DNA of 64,000 bases from assembly GCA_027625915.1 (NCBI GenBank), contig JANTQA010000068.1:1-64000 (forward strand), written 5' to 3'. Numbering within the stretch: the first letter of the stretch is position 1; each line of letters starts with the position of its first letter. Below are positions 36,171-49,579 of the stretch, piece after piece. The notes under the pieces are model-generated. The model had not been told where the DNA came from. It ran no database searches and saw only the letters and a list, made by a program, of their open reading frames with translations. The stretch comes from Anaeramoeba flamelloides. Lineage: Eukaryota; Metamonada; Anaeramoebidae. A program made the translations under genes and the position numbers.

Positions 36171-39026
36171 ATTGGAAATTCACACAATTTTAATCAAGGA
36201 TTTTGATCTAAATACCATTTAAAATTATGAAGGGAAGTTTGTGTAGATATTCTTTAATTTGGATCAAAATTTCATTCTTTGTTCATTTTTTTAATAAGGA
36301 AAATGAACAAAAAATTTAAAGATCGGTCAACTGGAACAAACATACTAAAAAACGTAAAAACGAAAAAGAAAAATAATCACATTTTCAGAATTAGAAAAAT
36401 GAAGATCATTTCAAACATTCTTGATAAACCACTCTTACTTTTGAAGATCATGTGTGTATGAGTTTTGATCATCAAGTTGCTTGAATTTTCAATTTGTAAC
36501 CCACAAATCAGAACAATTCTTTCAAATAAACTGTGACTTTCTTTTTGTTTTTTTATTTTGGTTTCCATTGATTCTTTGGGTTTTAATTGAATTGAAGTTC
36601 TCCTTAGGATCTTTAATGGATATTTTTTACTCTGTTTTAGTTTTATGAAAGAATCTTCATTGCCAAACTTACTCGAAACACTTTTGTTCATTTTTATGTT
36701 TTTTTGAGATAATTTTTTTTGTTTGTTTTGTTTTGTTTTGTTTCTCTTAAAAAACTGAATTGTCCATTTCAATACAAATTGGATTGGAGTAGCAATGGTA
36801 AAGGTTTTTTGGAATTTTTACCTTAATTGAATAAAAAAAAAAAAATTTTGCATAAAGTTATCAGTGTTTTTTTATTGTTTCAAAATAAAGATTTAATTGT
36901 TTAATTAGTTGAGAAAAAATGATCTTTTTGTAATTATGAACACTTGAAAAAATCTTGTGACTTTTACAAAGCCTTGAGACTTTTTTAAAATATTTCCTTT
37001 GGGAAATTATTTCCTTTTTTAAAAGCTTTGAAAAGTGTTTGAAAGTGTTTATAAATTTTGGGAAAGTTTGAGAAGGCTGTAAACTTGTTAAAAGTTATGA
37101 GATTTTTCGAGTGAAATCAAGATTATGTTGGATTCAATACAATTCCAAACACTTTACCCTGTTTTTATTCAATTCAAACTTTGTTTGGAAATAACAAAGA
37201 ACCTATAAACAATAATGCGAAATTTTTGTTAATTATTTTGAGATTTTTGACTACGAAGGTGAAAATTGAAAAACCATTTCATCTTAGCTTTCACAGATTT
37301 AAAATAAACTGTAGATAATTTCCCAATAAGGTCAAATGGTTTTCAATTTTCATCAAAAACTTAATTTTCTCAAAATTTCATTTTTACGATACTTCTATTG
37401 CATATCGAGATCAATCGAAATCAGAAATTGCAAAAAAAGCAAGAAATCACAGAAATCATAGAAATAACAGAAACCAGAGAAACCAGTAGAGCTCAATTCT
37501 GACATTTTCTCTAATAAAAAAAATACATTCATTAATCCTACTTAGATCTCACTGAATAAATATAAATGAGATTTACCAAACTCTTTTTTTAACACACCAA
37601 ACATCAAATTTTCAATTGCCAACTTAGTCATTAAAAATTTAGTTAAACTCAAAATACTTTTTCGGGTGGATTTTTTTTTTTTTCTCTCTTAAATCAGAAA
37701 TAATTTTATTTCAGTGATCATAATAATGTGTGCATATAGACTATAATCTATGTTTCAAAATATTATCCATGCTTTTTTTTCTTCTTGTTATAATAACAAG
37801 ATGACATCCAATTTACTACCCAATAGTATATATAAGTTCAAATCAATTTTGAAATTAAAGGTCTGGTTATTTTCAGTAAAATTTAAATTATTCATGAAAA
37901 TAGTTGAAATTTTTTATTAACATTCTCAATTTTTTTCTTTTTTTGATTGTAAAAATTTTCTCATAAATTAACTCTATTTTTTTGATAAATTTTGCAATTT
38001 GATCCTTCATTTTTCGAATTTCTTTTTAAATAATAGAACTTTAAGAAACCAATACTATATTTTTTTAGGCTTTATTATTGGTTTCTTCGATCAGTTAATG
38101 TGTTGGTATTCTATAACAAAAAAACACGCTTTTTGTTTTGAAAGATGTATTAAATTTTTTTGCACACTTTATTTTGACTACAGTAATTCCAATTTTTTGC
38201 CAATTTTTTGCCAATTGGGATCTTTTGGGTGAAAATTGAAAACACATTTCGATTAATTACACATATTAGAAATAGGCTGTAGGTAATTTCGAACAAAGAC
38301 AAATGGTTTTCAATTTTAACCTAAAAGAAATTTTTTCAAAAATTCGATTTTTCCTTTTTTTGGAACCTTCTATTGAATTTTGAGAAAATTAAAAATCATA
38401 AAAATCACTGAAATTGTAAAAATCACCGAAATCGAACAGAAATCACCGAAATATCAGAGAGGAGGATAGATCAATTCTGAATATTTTCTTAAAAAAAAAA
38501 TTCATTTGTTCCAACTTAGATCTCACTGAATAAATATTTGTGAGATTTGACAACTACCAAAACATCTTTTTAACACATCAAACATCAAATTTTAAATTGT
38601 CAACATAGTCATCAAAATTTAGTGCAAATAAATTCATAATTAGATTTTTTTTTTTTTTTTATCAGTAACCATTTTATTATAATCCAAAATTTATATTCCA
38701 GATTTGGAATTTATTTTCTATGATTGAATTTTTATTTAAAGGTTATAATTTAAAATTTTGAGAAGTCAAATGGATTATAGATTTGAAAAAAATATTTCAA
38801 CAAAACCCATAATTCTTATTTTGAATCTATTAATTTAAATCATCTATTATCATAAAGTCGGGTAGGAGAGATATCCCCCTTCAGGGGGTTTGGGGGTGTA
38901 GGTAATATAACACCAGGTTAGGTTAGGTACCTAAATATATTTTTTGGTATTTTTTTTTTTTTTAGAAAAATAAGATTTGATAGTAAGGTACCTTAAAGAA
39001 TTCAGACATCATTCCTTAACAAGATG

Positions 39027-39073
<47 letters not shown>

Positions 39074-39668
39074 CAAAATAAAAACAATTTGGAAACAATT
39101 TAAACAGTTCAAAGAATAATAATCATGTATTTTACATACAATTTGGGAATAATTTTGGTTTTTCAAAAAATATGAAAATTCATTTTATATATATATTGTT
39201 GATTTTTTTTCCCTTTTATTTTTTAATATTTAAGTAATCTTTTTCATTAGATCTGGAAAAATTCTTTTCCAGATATAGACTGAATGAAGATTAAGGTTGG
39301 GTTTGTTGAATAGAAAAATCCAAATACAATTAGTTGATGTATATCTTTACATTTGATTGATCCAACAACAATTGTTGGTGAAATTTAAACAAATTTACTA
39401 ATCCCATTTTTTGTTCAAACAAACTAGTTCATTTCATCATTTTGAACATTTCAATTTTTATTTTTTTGAAAATTTATAGTTTTTTCAGATATCACTTTTT
39501 TGGGATTATCAAAACTAAACATGAAGTTTATTTATTTTTTGATCATTTCTAAATCATAAATCAGTGGATTAATTAAAAAAATAATTTCATTTTTAGGATC
39601 TATTTACCTTTGATAGATATGTGTAAATTTATATTCTTTCATTTTAATTGTAATCATATCTAATAAAT

Positions 39669-39715
39669 CTCATTTCTACTTTAGTAGAAATGAAAGGCCA
39701 TCTTTAGATGGCCTT
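39669..39715 (+). other. Twin hairpins of R4
   Basis: TCTCATTTCTACTTTAGTAG leads a perfect 11-bp stem, followed by the perfect AAGGCCATCTTTAGATGGCC hairpin. Confidence 0.85.
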
Positions 39716-40024
39716 CAAAACACCACATTAAAATCATAAATTATCTATTCCATTCACTCAACAATACAAAAATGCAAACAATTACAAATAATTCTTAAAT
39801 ACATTCTTTCAATTATTCAAATATACTTAACAAAACAAAATCACTCCATCAACTAAACTCAACACATAATTACTATCAACACATCAATATCAACAAAACA
39901 CAACTTACTCAACAACACATTCTCCAAAAAAATTAAAACAATACCATAAAACAATATTTTAATTAATTACAAACACAATTACCACATTAAAAAAACAATA
40001 AACAATTCAACAAACAATTCAATA

Positions 40025-40151
40025 CAGCTGTTTTAACTTATTCCGAATCACACTCATTCGTTGATTTGTCAGGAAATATTTTAAATTGACTTGAACGTTT
40101 TCCCAACCATTCAACGAATGAGTAAGATTCACACCTGAGTTGAAACAACTG
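40025..40151. mobile_element. Small fold-back MITE with CAGCTGTTTTAACT end
   Basis: CAGCTGTTTTAACTTATTCC at the left mirrors the TTGAAACAACTG end, and ACTCATTCGTTGA mirrors TCAACGAATGAGT. It lies in the G-free tract of R4, where its own G bases stand out. Confidence 0.75.
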
Positions 40152-41551
40152 TCTCTAAATCAACACAATAAACACTCCTTTTAATCAAACAACAAATTAT
40201 TCATTTTATTAAACAATTAAAATATTCAATTCAAATGTTAACTTTTTCATATTAAATTTTTGATTCAAAATTTTCTACAATAATTTTGACATAATCTCAT
40301 TAAATTCTGAAGTTAATTTTAAGTAAGTTTTACTCCAACCTGTATCAAAATTTCATTAATGTATTTTTTTAACGATAAAACGAACATAAAAATTTGCACT
40401 CCGTAAACTCGAGAACAAACTTATTCAGAAAGATAAAAATGAAAAAGAAAAATAATCACATTATCTGGAGCTTGAAGAATGAAGATCATTTCAAACATTC
40501 TCAATAAACGACTCTCACTTTTGAAGATTGTCTATTTATGACTTTTAATCATCAAGTTACTTGAATTTTTAATTTGTAACCACAAATCAGAACAATTCTT
40601 TCAAAGGATTTCTGACTTTTTCTTTGGTTCCTTTGGTTCCTTTGGTTCCTTTGGTTACTTTTGGATCCTTTGTTTCCTTTGGTTCCTTTGGTTTTTTCTG
40701 TAATTTCAAGAAGTGAAGTTTTCATTAGGATCTTTGGTGAATATTATTTACTCAGTTTTATATTTTGAAAGAATTTATTATTCGAAATACACATTTCATT
40801 TTTTTAGGATAGCTTTTTCCTGATAGGACTGTTTCTTTTGTTACTCTCTTAAAACTCAATTTTACATCTTTTCGAGACAAATGGGTTGCAGCCTAGTGAG
40901 ATTGTTTTATGGTATTTTGCATTTGAGGATCTTTGAGAAAATTATATCTTGTCAAATTTTTTCAGTTTTTTTTAACCATTTAAAAATAAAGATTTTAGTA
41001 TTTTGTAAGTGTGAATTGATTGAGAAAAAATGATCTCTTTAGTTAATTTGGAAATTCGGACATTTGTTGGATTCAATACAACATCAATACTTTGACTTAA
41101 AGTCATAATTCAATTTAGTCTTTGTTTAGAAATAACAAAGAACCTGCTAACAATAATTCCAAATTTTTGTTAATTTTTATCGAGATTTTGACCTTTTAGG
41201 TGAAAGTCGAATACCCTTTTCATTAAACTCACACATTTAGAATCGACTGTAGGTAATTGCTAACAAGGTCAAATCGTTTCCCATTTTCACATATCGTAAA
41301 TTTTTTTCAAAAAATTCCATTTTTCTATTTTAAGAAATCACATAAAAATCATAGAAATCATAGAAATCATAGAAATCCCAGAAATCACAGAAACCAGTAG
41401 AGATGAATTCTTATATTTTCGGAAAAACAAATTCATTTTTTCCTACTTAGATCTCCCTGAATACATATTTGTGAGATTTACCAACAACCAACCCCTCTTT
41501 TAAACATACCATCATCAAATTTTCAATTGCCAACGTACTTGTTAACATTTA

Positions 41552-41790
41552 CACAGGTAGGACGAAATACCGTTTAAACGTGTTAAATTCAACGGAAATT
41601 CGCGTTTTTCCGTTTGTTTGGGAGTTTTTTCGATTAAAACTCGTTGAAAGCGTTTTATTTTTGATTTTTTAAACGCCAAAAAATCAAAAAGAGTTTTTTC
41701 CTTTAAATCTTTTGAAAATTGTAAACGCTTTAAACACCAAGAAAAAAAATCGGTATTTAGATCGGAAAAAAAGTAGAACAATTTTCACTT
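41552..41790. mobile_element. Half of a CACAGG-ended fold-back element
   Basis: CACAGGTAGGACGAAATACC and the following CG-bearing sequence (TTTAAACG, AACGCC, AAACGCTTT) match the element at 53,481-53,891. It starts at a TA in R4; the other end and the rest of R4 are missing. The minus-strand open frame 41,542-41,781 is this sequence. Confidence 0.6.
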
Positions 41791-42378
41791 TTTTACCAAT
41801 TCCAATTTAGATCAGATCACTGTTGAGAGAAAAATGTTGTTGAGAGAAAAATAATTGGACAGCAATTTTAATTGGGAACATTACTGAAAATGATTTTTAA
41901 TTTCAATCGTTTGTGAAATAACTAAAGAAAATAACAATAATCTACTTATTAGAATAACAATTGATCTAATTCTACTTTTTCAAAACCCAATCTCTTATAA
42001 TCTAAAGCAAGTTTAATAATGAACATTTTCAGAATTAATAGAAAACTTTACTACAACTTGGATTTTTGTTAAAATAGTATGATCTACTTTAGTTATCAAC
42101 CATTCAAATGAGTATTCTACACACACCACAGATTAATGAACTTGTTAGTCATTTAAACCTGGATTTATATAAAATTCAATCAAGTTATCAATTGTATTTG
42201 GATTTTTCTATTTAACAAACTCAACACGAATCTTCTTTCAACCACTGAAAAAAATTTTCAAATCTAAAGCAAACAGATTAAGTAACTACAAAATTGAAAA
42301 TGAAAACAAAATGAAATATGAAATAGTTTTCTAAAATAAAAATTCTTTCAAAATTGAATTTGAAGTTTGGAATTATTA
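41791..42378. repeat. AT-rich stretch with diverged repeat also seen at 49.7 kb
   Basis: AACAATAATCTACTTATTAG near 41,932 and the block to about 42,120 (TGATCTACTTTAGTTATC) recur in direct orientation at 49,730-49,925. From 42,170 on, TTGTATTTGGATTTTTCTAT is related to the mid part of the R units. No gene is seen. Confidence 0.5.
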
Positions 42379-42577
42379 CTGTCAGTTTCACTTTTAAGGC
42401 ACAAACTTTCAACGAAATTTAAAGCACAAAAAAATCTCAAATTAAAGCACAAAATTCAGAATTATTTTTTTTTACAATTTATTTTACTAGAATTCCAAAT
42501 TTTGTGCCTTAATTTGAGATTTTTTGTGTGCCTTAAATTCGGTTCAAAGTTTGTAGCTTAAAAGTGAAACTGACTGT
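42379..42577. mobile_element. CAGTCAGT-family MITE
   Basis: Palindrome with first bases CTGTCAGTTTCAC instead of CAGTCAGT; otherwise full. The open frame at 42,367-42,561 is inside it. Confidence 0.9.
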
Positions 42578-42763
42578 ACTACTTCAAATCTTTTTCATCA
42601 TGTGAAGAGTAGGGGAATCAAAACACGAATATCATTTTAAGAGAAGGAGGTTTAGAAGCGAATATCTCAACTTGATCTTCAATCTTATATTATGTCATGA
42701 ATCTTAAAAATGTGAGTAAAAAAAAAAGTCTAAATTCTATTAAAATGATAAAATCTAAAATAC

Positions 42764-43190
42764 AGTCTTTCCAAGGTTACCCTGAATTTTGAAATAAATC
42801 AAAATTTAATGATATTAGAAACTTTTTAAAAAATTGAATAAAGTCATTTTAAAACAGTGAAAACTGTTTTTTTTTTTTTTACAGTCAGTTTCACTTTTAA
42901 GGCACAAACTTTCAACGAAATTTAAGGCACGAAAAAAATCTCAAATTAAGGCACAAAATTCGGAATTCTAGTAAAATAATTTGTAAAAAAACAAAATTCC
43001 AAATTTTGTGCTTTAATTTGAGATTTTTTTGTGTCTTAAATTTCGTTGAAAGTTTGTGCCTTAAAAGTGAAACTGGCTGTAACAATACCATGTCTAAATA
43101 ACAAATTTAGGTTGAACTGTTAATTTTGAATGTTTTATTTAATGTTTAAAGTTTTCACTTTTTTAAAACGACTATATTATCTTTTATGAG
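42764..43190. mobile_element. Fold-back element related to 32,691, split by a MITE
   Basis: CAGTCTTTCCAAGGTTACCC and AAACTTTTTAAAAAATTGAA resemble the left arm at 32,691. GTTTTAAAACGACTATATT-type sequence near 43,166 may be the opposite arm. A CAGTCAGT MITE occupies the middle. Confidence 0.45.
42882..43080. mobile_element. CAGTCAGT-family MITE
   Basis: Full palindrome; ends CAGTCAGTTTCAC and GTGAAACTGGCTG. TA on the right; the left flank is TTTA. Confidence 0.95.
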
Positions 43191-43658
43191 AAATTTTTTT
43201 TTTGAATAATTAGTTAAGTAAAATATCAAGTAATAAAGAATAAACAAAAAAGGAAAAAAAAAACAAAAAGTATTTTACAACAATCTCAACCAAACAATAA
43301 AACAAAGCAAATCCCAAATTGATGTAAAAAATCAATAATAAAAATTCTTTTGAAAATTCTAATTTTACTATAGTTTTACAATTAAAGATTATTTAACATT
43401 TTTTTTAGAATGGATGTGGAATACTAAAATCTAATTCAAAATAATTAACGAACATCAAATCAAAAATTGTTAAAAAATTCCTTACGAAATTAATTGATTT
43501 TGAAAATCAAAACAAGAACCAGATGTTTTTTGAAATTTTAACTATTTCTATAACTTAATCAAATAATATAATATTAAAATAAAACAAAAGTGTTTTAAAA
43601 ATTTTGGAGAATGTACAACTATTTTTTTATTTTTGTAAAATAAATTAAAAAAATAACT
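43191..43658. other. AT-rich spacer with no gene
   Basis: Nothing recognisable. Confidence 0.4.
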
Positions 43659-44218
43659 TTCACAGCATTTTATTTTTAATTTTTCACATAAAAATTAATT
43701 TTCACAAAATCGTTAACATTTTGAAATGTGAATTCACAAAAATAAAAAATCAAAAATTTTATTTGTTACATGATTAGTATATAATAAAAATTAGCCACTT
43801 TCAACCCATGTTCCGATTTTTTTTTTGTTTGTGAAGGTGCGTTACCAAAAAAGTGAAGAAAACGTGAAGAATAACGTGAAAAAGAAAATGAAATATAAAT
43901 TTTCGGATTGCTTATTACTTACTATTAAAACAGAATAGAGGGTCAACAAAAATCGTTCACTACATTTTCACAAGTTAATTTAAGTTGTGATTCACAACCC
44001 TATAACGTGAACGATTCTGTGAATCATTTTTAAAAAGGAGATCTCAAAATTTTTAATATTTGTAATCTCAAAAAAATGAAATAATTATTTTCCACATGAC
44101 TTTGTGTTCATATGAATTACAAATAATTTTTTTAACTTTTTATTTTTCGAAATTTTATTTTAAATATTTTTGTGAAGATATTTGTGAATCGTTCACAATT
44201 TTTTGAAGATGCTGTGAA
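43659..44218. mobile_element. Candidate fold-back element rich in TTCACA/TGTGAA
   Basis: TTCACAGCATTTT at the left and GATGCTGTGAA at the right are mirrored. The middle has the strong palindrome ATCGTTCAC / GTGAACGAT (43,952-44,012). More than ten TTCACA or GTGAA motifs occur in 560 bp. There is no coding frame. Confidence 0.5.
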
Positions 44219-44236
44219 TTATTGATTCAACTACAT

Positions 44237-44770
44237 GTTCAATTGCTAAAAAAAAATCTTTTTGTCATAGAGTTTACTAAAATTTCAATAATTTCTCAAG
44301 TTATTCCTTCCCAAACTTTACTGATTTCAGCAATAAATTCTTCTTCATTATTTAGTTGGATATTTTTTAATCGATGATTCATGATACTCCACAAATTTTC
44401 AATAGGATTTGAATCCAGGAAATTTGGGTGCCAAGGATTTTAAACATTACACCTGTACTGTAAATAAAATATTGATTTTTTTGAAGTATGTGGTCTAGCA
44501 CCATCATGTTGAAATACCCATTCCCATTCCCCATATTGTTCATAAGCCTTTTTAATGTTTTTTGATTGATTTATTATCTCATGAATATACGTATCTGAAT
44601 CCACTGATGAACCAATGATTATCAAATTGGTCTGTATCCAATACCTCCCCATATCATTACTTTTTTACCAAATTTTTTCCTTTCATCACACACAGAATCT
44701 TTTTTTTTTATTTTTTTTTTATTTTTATTTTTCAATTTTTGTAAAAAAAGAAAAAAAAAAGAAATTACTA
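44237..44770 (-). pseudogene. Tc1/mariner-type transposase fragment (Tc1-B)
   Basis: It reads KFGKKVMIWGGIG, then after a frame change IQTNLIIIGSSVDSDTY, AYEQYGEWEWVFQHDGARPH (second catalytic D) and NPIENLWSIMNHRL (E), with a tail WEGIT and ILVNSMTKRFF. The helix-turn-helix and first D are missing: the fragment is cut at its 5' side by the MITE at 44,776, beyond which unrelated PIF/Harbinger sequence begins. It is a different Tc1 lineage from Tc1-A and Tc1-C judging by its motifs. Confidence 0.85.
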
Positions 44771-44775
44771 TCATA

Positions 44776-44975
44776 CAGTCAGTTTCACTTTTTAAAGCAC
44801 AAACTTTCAACGAAATTTAAGGTACAAAAAAATTCCAAATTAAGGCACAAAAATTCTGATTCTAGAAAAATAAATTGAGAAAAAAAAAATTATAAAAAAT
44901 TGTGCCTTAATTTGAGATTTTTTTGTGCCTTAAATACTGTTGAAAGTTTTGTGCCTTCAAAGTGAAACTGATTGT
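44776..44975. mobile_element. CAGTCAGT-family MITE at a Tc1-B / Harbinger junction
   Basis: Palindrome, TA-flanked. Left of it is minus-strand Tc1 sequence; right of it is plus-strand Harbinger-like sequence. Confidence 0.95.
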
Positions 44976-44984
44976 AATTATCAT

Positions 44985-45705
44985 CCCAGTTCAATATCCA
45001 AAGAACTTGGTGTAACCATTTAATCATTGATACTCTTTATAGGATTCATGATACGCTTATAGAAGATAATATTTATTTTCTTAACGATCAAGAACAAGTC
45101 CAAAATAATTGGACATTTAATAATTTTCCAAATTATGTTGCTGTTATAGAAGTAACTGTCCAACAAATTTGCAAACCAAAATATAATCAAAGAGAGTTAT
45201 TTTTTTTTTATAATTTAAAATTCAAAAGAACCATTTTATGAAACATCAAAACTTTATCATTTTACCAAACATTATAAAATATTTTAAATGAAAATAAATT
45301 AAAAATATTTTTAGTTGGTATGATGGTAGACATAATTTTCATTCAGTTAAAACACAAATTATTAATGCTCCAAATGGTTTTTGTATGCATTATATAACAG
45401 GGGTTACTGGAATAACACACGATTTAACACTATTTCGAAATAATTTTGATGAACAAATTCAGAACTATTTCGAAGCTCGAAATATTCTTTTGAATAATCA
45501 TGCTAAAATTATGGTTGGTAAAGGATATTTTGGTTTAAATTTATTAGAATGTATAATCCCAATTAGGGCAAGACGTGAAAATTTAAATCAAGAAGAAATT
45601 TTTAATAATCAAAATATTTCACAATCAAGAATAATTGTTGAAAATTTCTCGTTATCCTCCATTTTGAATATTTTAAATGAAAATATAAAATCCTGTAAAA
45701 CTTAA
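44985..45705 (+). pseudogene. PIF/Harbinger (DDE_Tnp_4)-like transposase remnant
   Basis: NNWTFNNFPNYVAVIEVTVQ matches the first catalytic block of PIF/Harbinger transposases, but with E in place of the usual D. After an intron-like AT stretch (45,200-45,312, ending in AG) come YDGRHNFHSVKTQIINAPNG and HYITGVTGITHDLTLFRNNF (second D, in the usual G-x-x-HD context). KIMVGKGYFGLNLLE lacks the D normally before KGY, and the IVENF segment would hold the final E. The DNA-binding partner and terminal repeats are not seen. The 5' side is cut by a MITE. It appears inactive. Confidence 0.7.
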
Positions 45706-46025
45706 CTCAGAAATCAAAAAAAAAAATTAAAGAGGAAAATTCTCAACAATATCTCATTTCAGGAATTGTTTTTCAATTTTTTGTAATTCGAAACAGTTTT
45801 GAATTGTATTTTTTCAGAAAAGTGTCAATGAGAAAATTCAATTCTAATAATGATTTTTACAAACCAGAAATACCATTAAAATCGGTTCAAAATTAACGAC
45901 GAAATTTGAAATTTGGAAAAAAAAAAATTAAAAATGTATTTATTTTTTTTCAAATTTATCCCTTAAATTTATCCAAATCTATTTTCAAACCCCTTTTTCA
46001 AATATTAGAAAGCCCATCTTTTAAA

Positions 46026-46332
46026 ATGAACAATTCAAAGAAACCCCAGAACAAGAACAAGAAACAAAAAAAAAGAAACAAAGCTAAATCTAAAAAACCA
46101 AAAAGAAGAAAGAAAACGAAAAAACATAAAAGTGAAGCTCCTGAAAGGTTAAAAGACATCCAAATTCCTGTTGATCTAGAAATTCCTAAATGTGAAGTAT
46201 GTAAAAAAAAACAAGCACACTTATATTGCAAGTCTTGCAATACTCATTATTGTCAAAATTGTGAAACAGAAGTACATACACCGTTTTCGAAGAAAAAACA
46301 CAAAGAATTTATTTTCCAAGAACCCTACGTTG
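46026..46332 (+). CDS. B-box zinc-finger protein, first exon
   Basis: ATG at 46,026 opens a 102-codon exon ending at a GTAAGT donor (46,333). Residues 5-35 are almost all K, R, N, Q and S (a likely nuclear localisation or RNA-binding tail). Residues 56-92 form a B-box-type zinc finger with ligands C56, C59, C68, C71, C76, C79, H84 and H92 (CEVCKKKQAHLYCKSC, then HYCQNC). Composition is unlike the B-boxes of the TLDc genes. The next exon could not be found: the following 3 kb has no protein-like frame. It may be a gene with a long intron or a stranded exon. An upstream in-frame start at 45,906 exists but adds T-run-coded residues. Confidence 0.6.
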
Positions 46333-47215
46333 GTAAGTCATTAATTTTCAACTTCTTTTTGAACTATTTTTAGTTTTTATTTTACATACTTTTTATCTTT
46401 TTCTTTTTGAACCTAAACAAAAAAATTATGAATTATTAAATCAAAAAAACAATTTATTTTTATTAATCAAATAATGTTTTCTCACAGTTTTTGTTTTTGT
46501 TTTTCACCTTTGGTATTTACTCCAAGAACATTTCTTTTTCTTTTTCTTTTTCTTTTTTTTTCATTAATTTTTTGATTGGATCTTGAAAGTATTTAACTGG
46601 TTGAAGGGTTGAAAATAATCAATAGGATTCTTGTTAGTGTGATTTTTGATCTAAAACACAAGAATTTGGTTCTTTTGAACTCCAATACAAAAACAAGTTC
46701 CAATCCAAAGAACAAAGAGTTCTTTTGTTTTGAATGAGAAAAAAATATAATTATTTTTTTTTTCATTTTTTTTTTCTCTCTCGTTTTCAACACAAATCAA
46801 AAAATAAGAAAAAAAAAAAAAAAAACCCAAGAGTAGAGAGACAAAAATGAATGATAAATTCATTTTATTACTTCGTTCTGAATTTGATTGGAAAGAAAAA
46901 GAAAAAAAAAAAAGAACAAAAATAATTAAAGAGGGTGTTCAAGATTGAGGATCGTTCTCAGAAAAAAAATTGTGGAGTTGTGGTTGGATTATCTCACTTA
47001 AAAAAACGAACACATATGTCCAAATTCCAATCTATTATTTAATAAAAATATTGTTCTATTTCAGAGGAAAATTACATTAATTTTCGTTTAGATTCCAATT
47101 CATTTGAAATCTAAAAAAGATCAATCATAATCCGAGTTAGTATTTCATTGGTTCTCAGGCAATACTTTGATTTCGAATTGTAATTTTAAATCAGAGTCTC
47201 TCAAATTACATTAAA
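46333..47215. other. Region downstream of the B-box exon, no exon found
   Basis: CTTTTT and A-run simple sequence; no recognisable second exon. Confidence 0.4.
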
Positions 47216-47217
47216 AT

Positions 47218-47312
47218 GCGACTGGAATGTAACTGTAACTTTAACTGTGACCGTACTGTAACGGTAACTTGGACTGTAACTGTAGCTGTAATTGTAACTG
47301 TAATTGTAATGG
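47218..47312 (+). repeat. Degenerate hexamer array (TGTAAC)n
   Basis: Around fifteen variants of TGTAAC/TGTAAT/TGGAAC in tandem. Confidence 0.8.

Positions 47313-49579
<2,267 letters not shown>

Larger units (their letters stand above)
34817..38855 (+). repeat. R unit copy R3
   Basis: It starts GGACATGGGAGAGAAAGCCC with the CCCCCTTCAGGGGG hairpin at 34,836-34,849, follows the R order (TA microsatellite 35,000-35,025, twin hairpins, G-free tract, AATGATCTTTTTG, GGTGAAAATTGAAAAACC, AATCACAGAAATC) to about 37,710, then has a 500-bp unmatched stretch, then a second copy of the 3' third (38,215-38,855). It adjoins R2 head-to-tail. Confidence 0.85.
38863..41550 (+). repeat. R unit copy R4, truncated
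   Basis: It starts GTCGGGTAGGAGAGATATCC with the G-tract hairpin, TA microsatellite (39,029-39,070), twin hairpins, G-free tract with a small MITE, CCTTTGGTTCCTTTGG minisatellite (40,627-40,690), TGATCTCTTTAG, GGTGAAAGTCGAATACC and AATCATAGAAATC blocks. It stops at ACATTTA (41,550), where a CACAGG-ended element begins. Confidence 0.85.

Noticed and set aside
34817-41550. R units as long terminal repeats of an LTR element
   Set aside because: No polyprotein, primer-binding site or polypurine tract was seen between copies, and the copies abut head-to-tail; element type left open.
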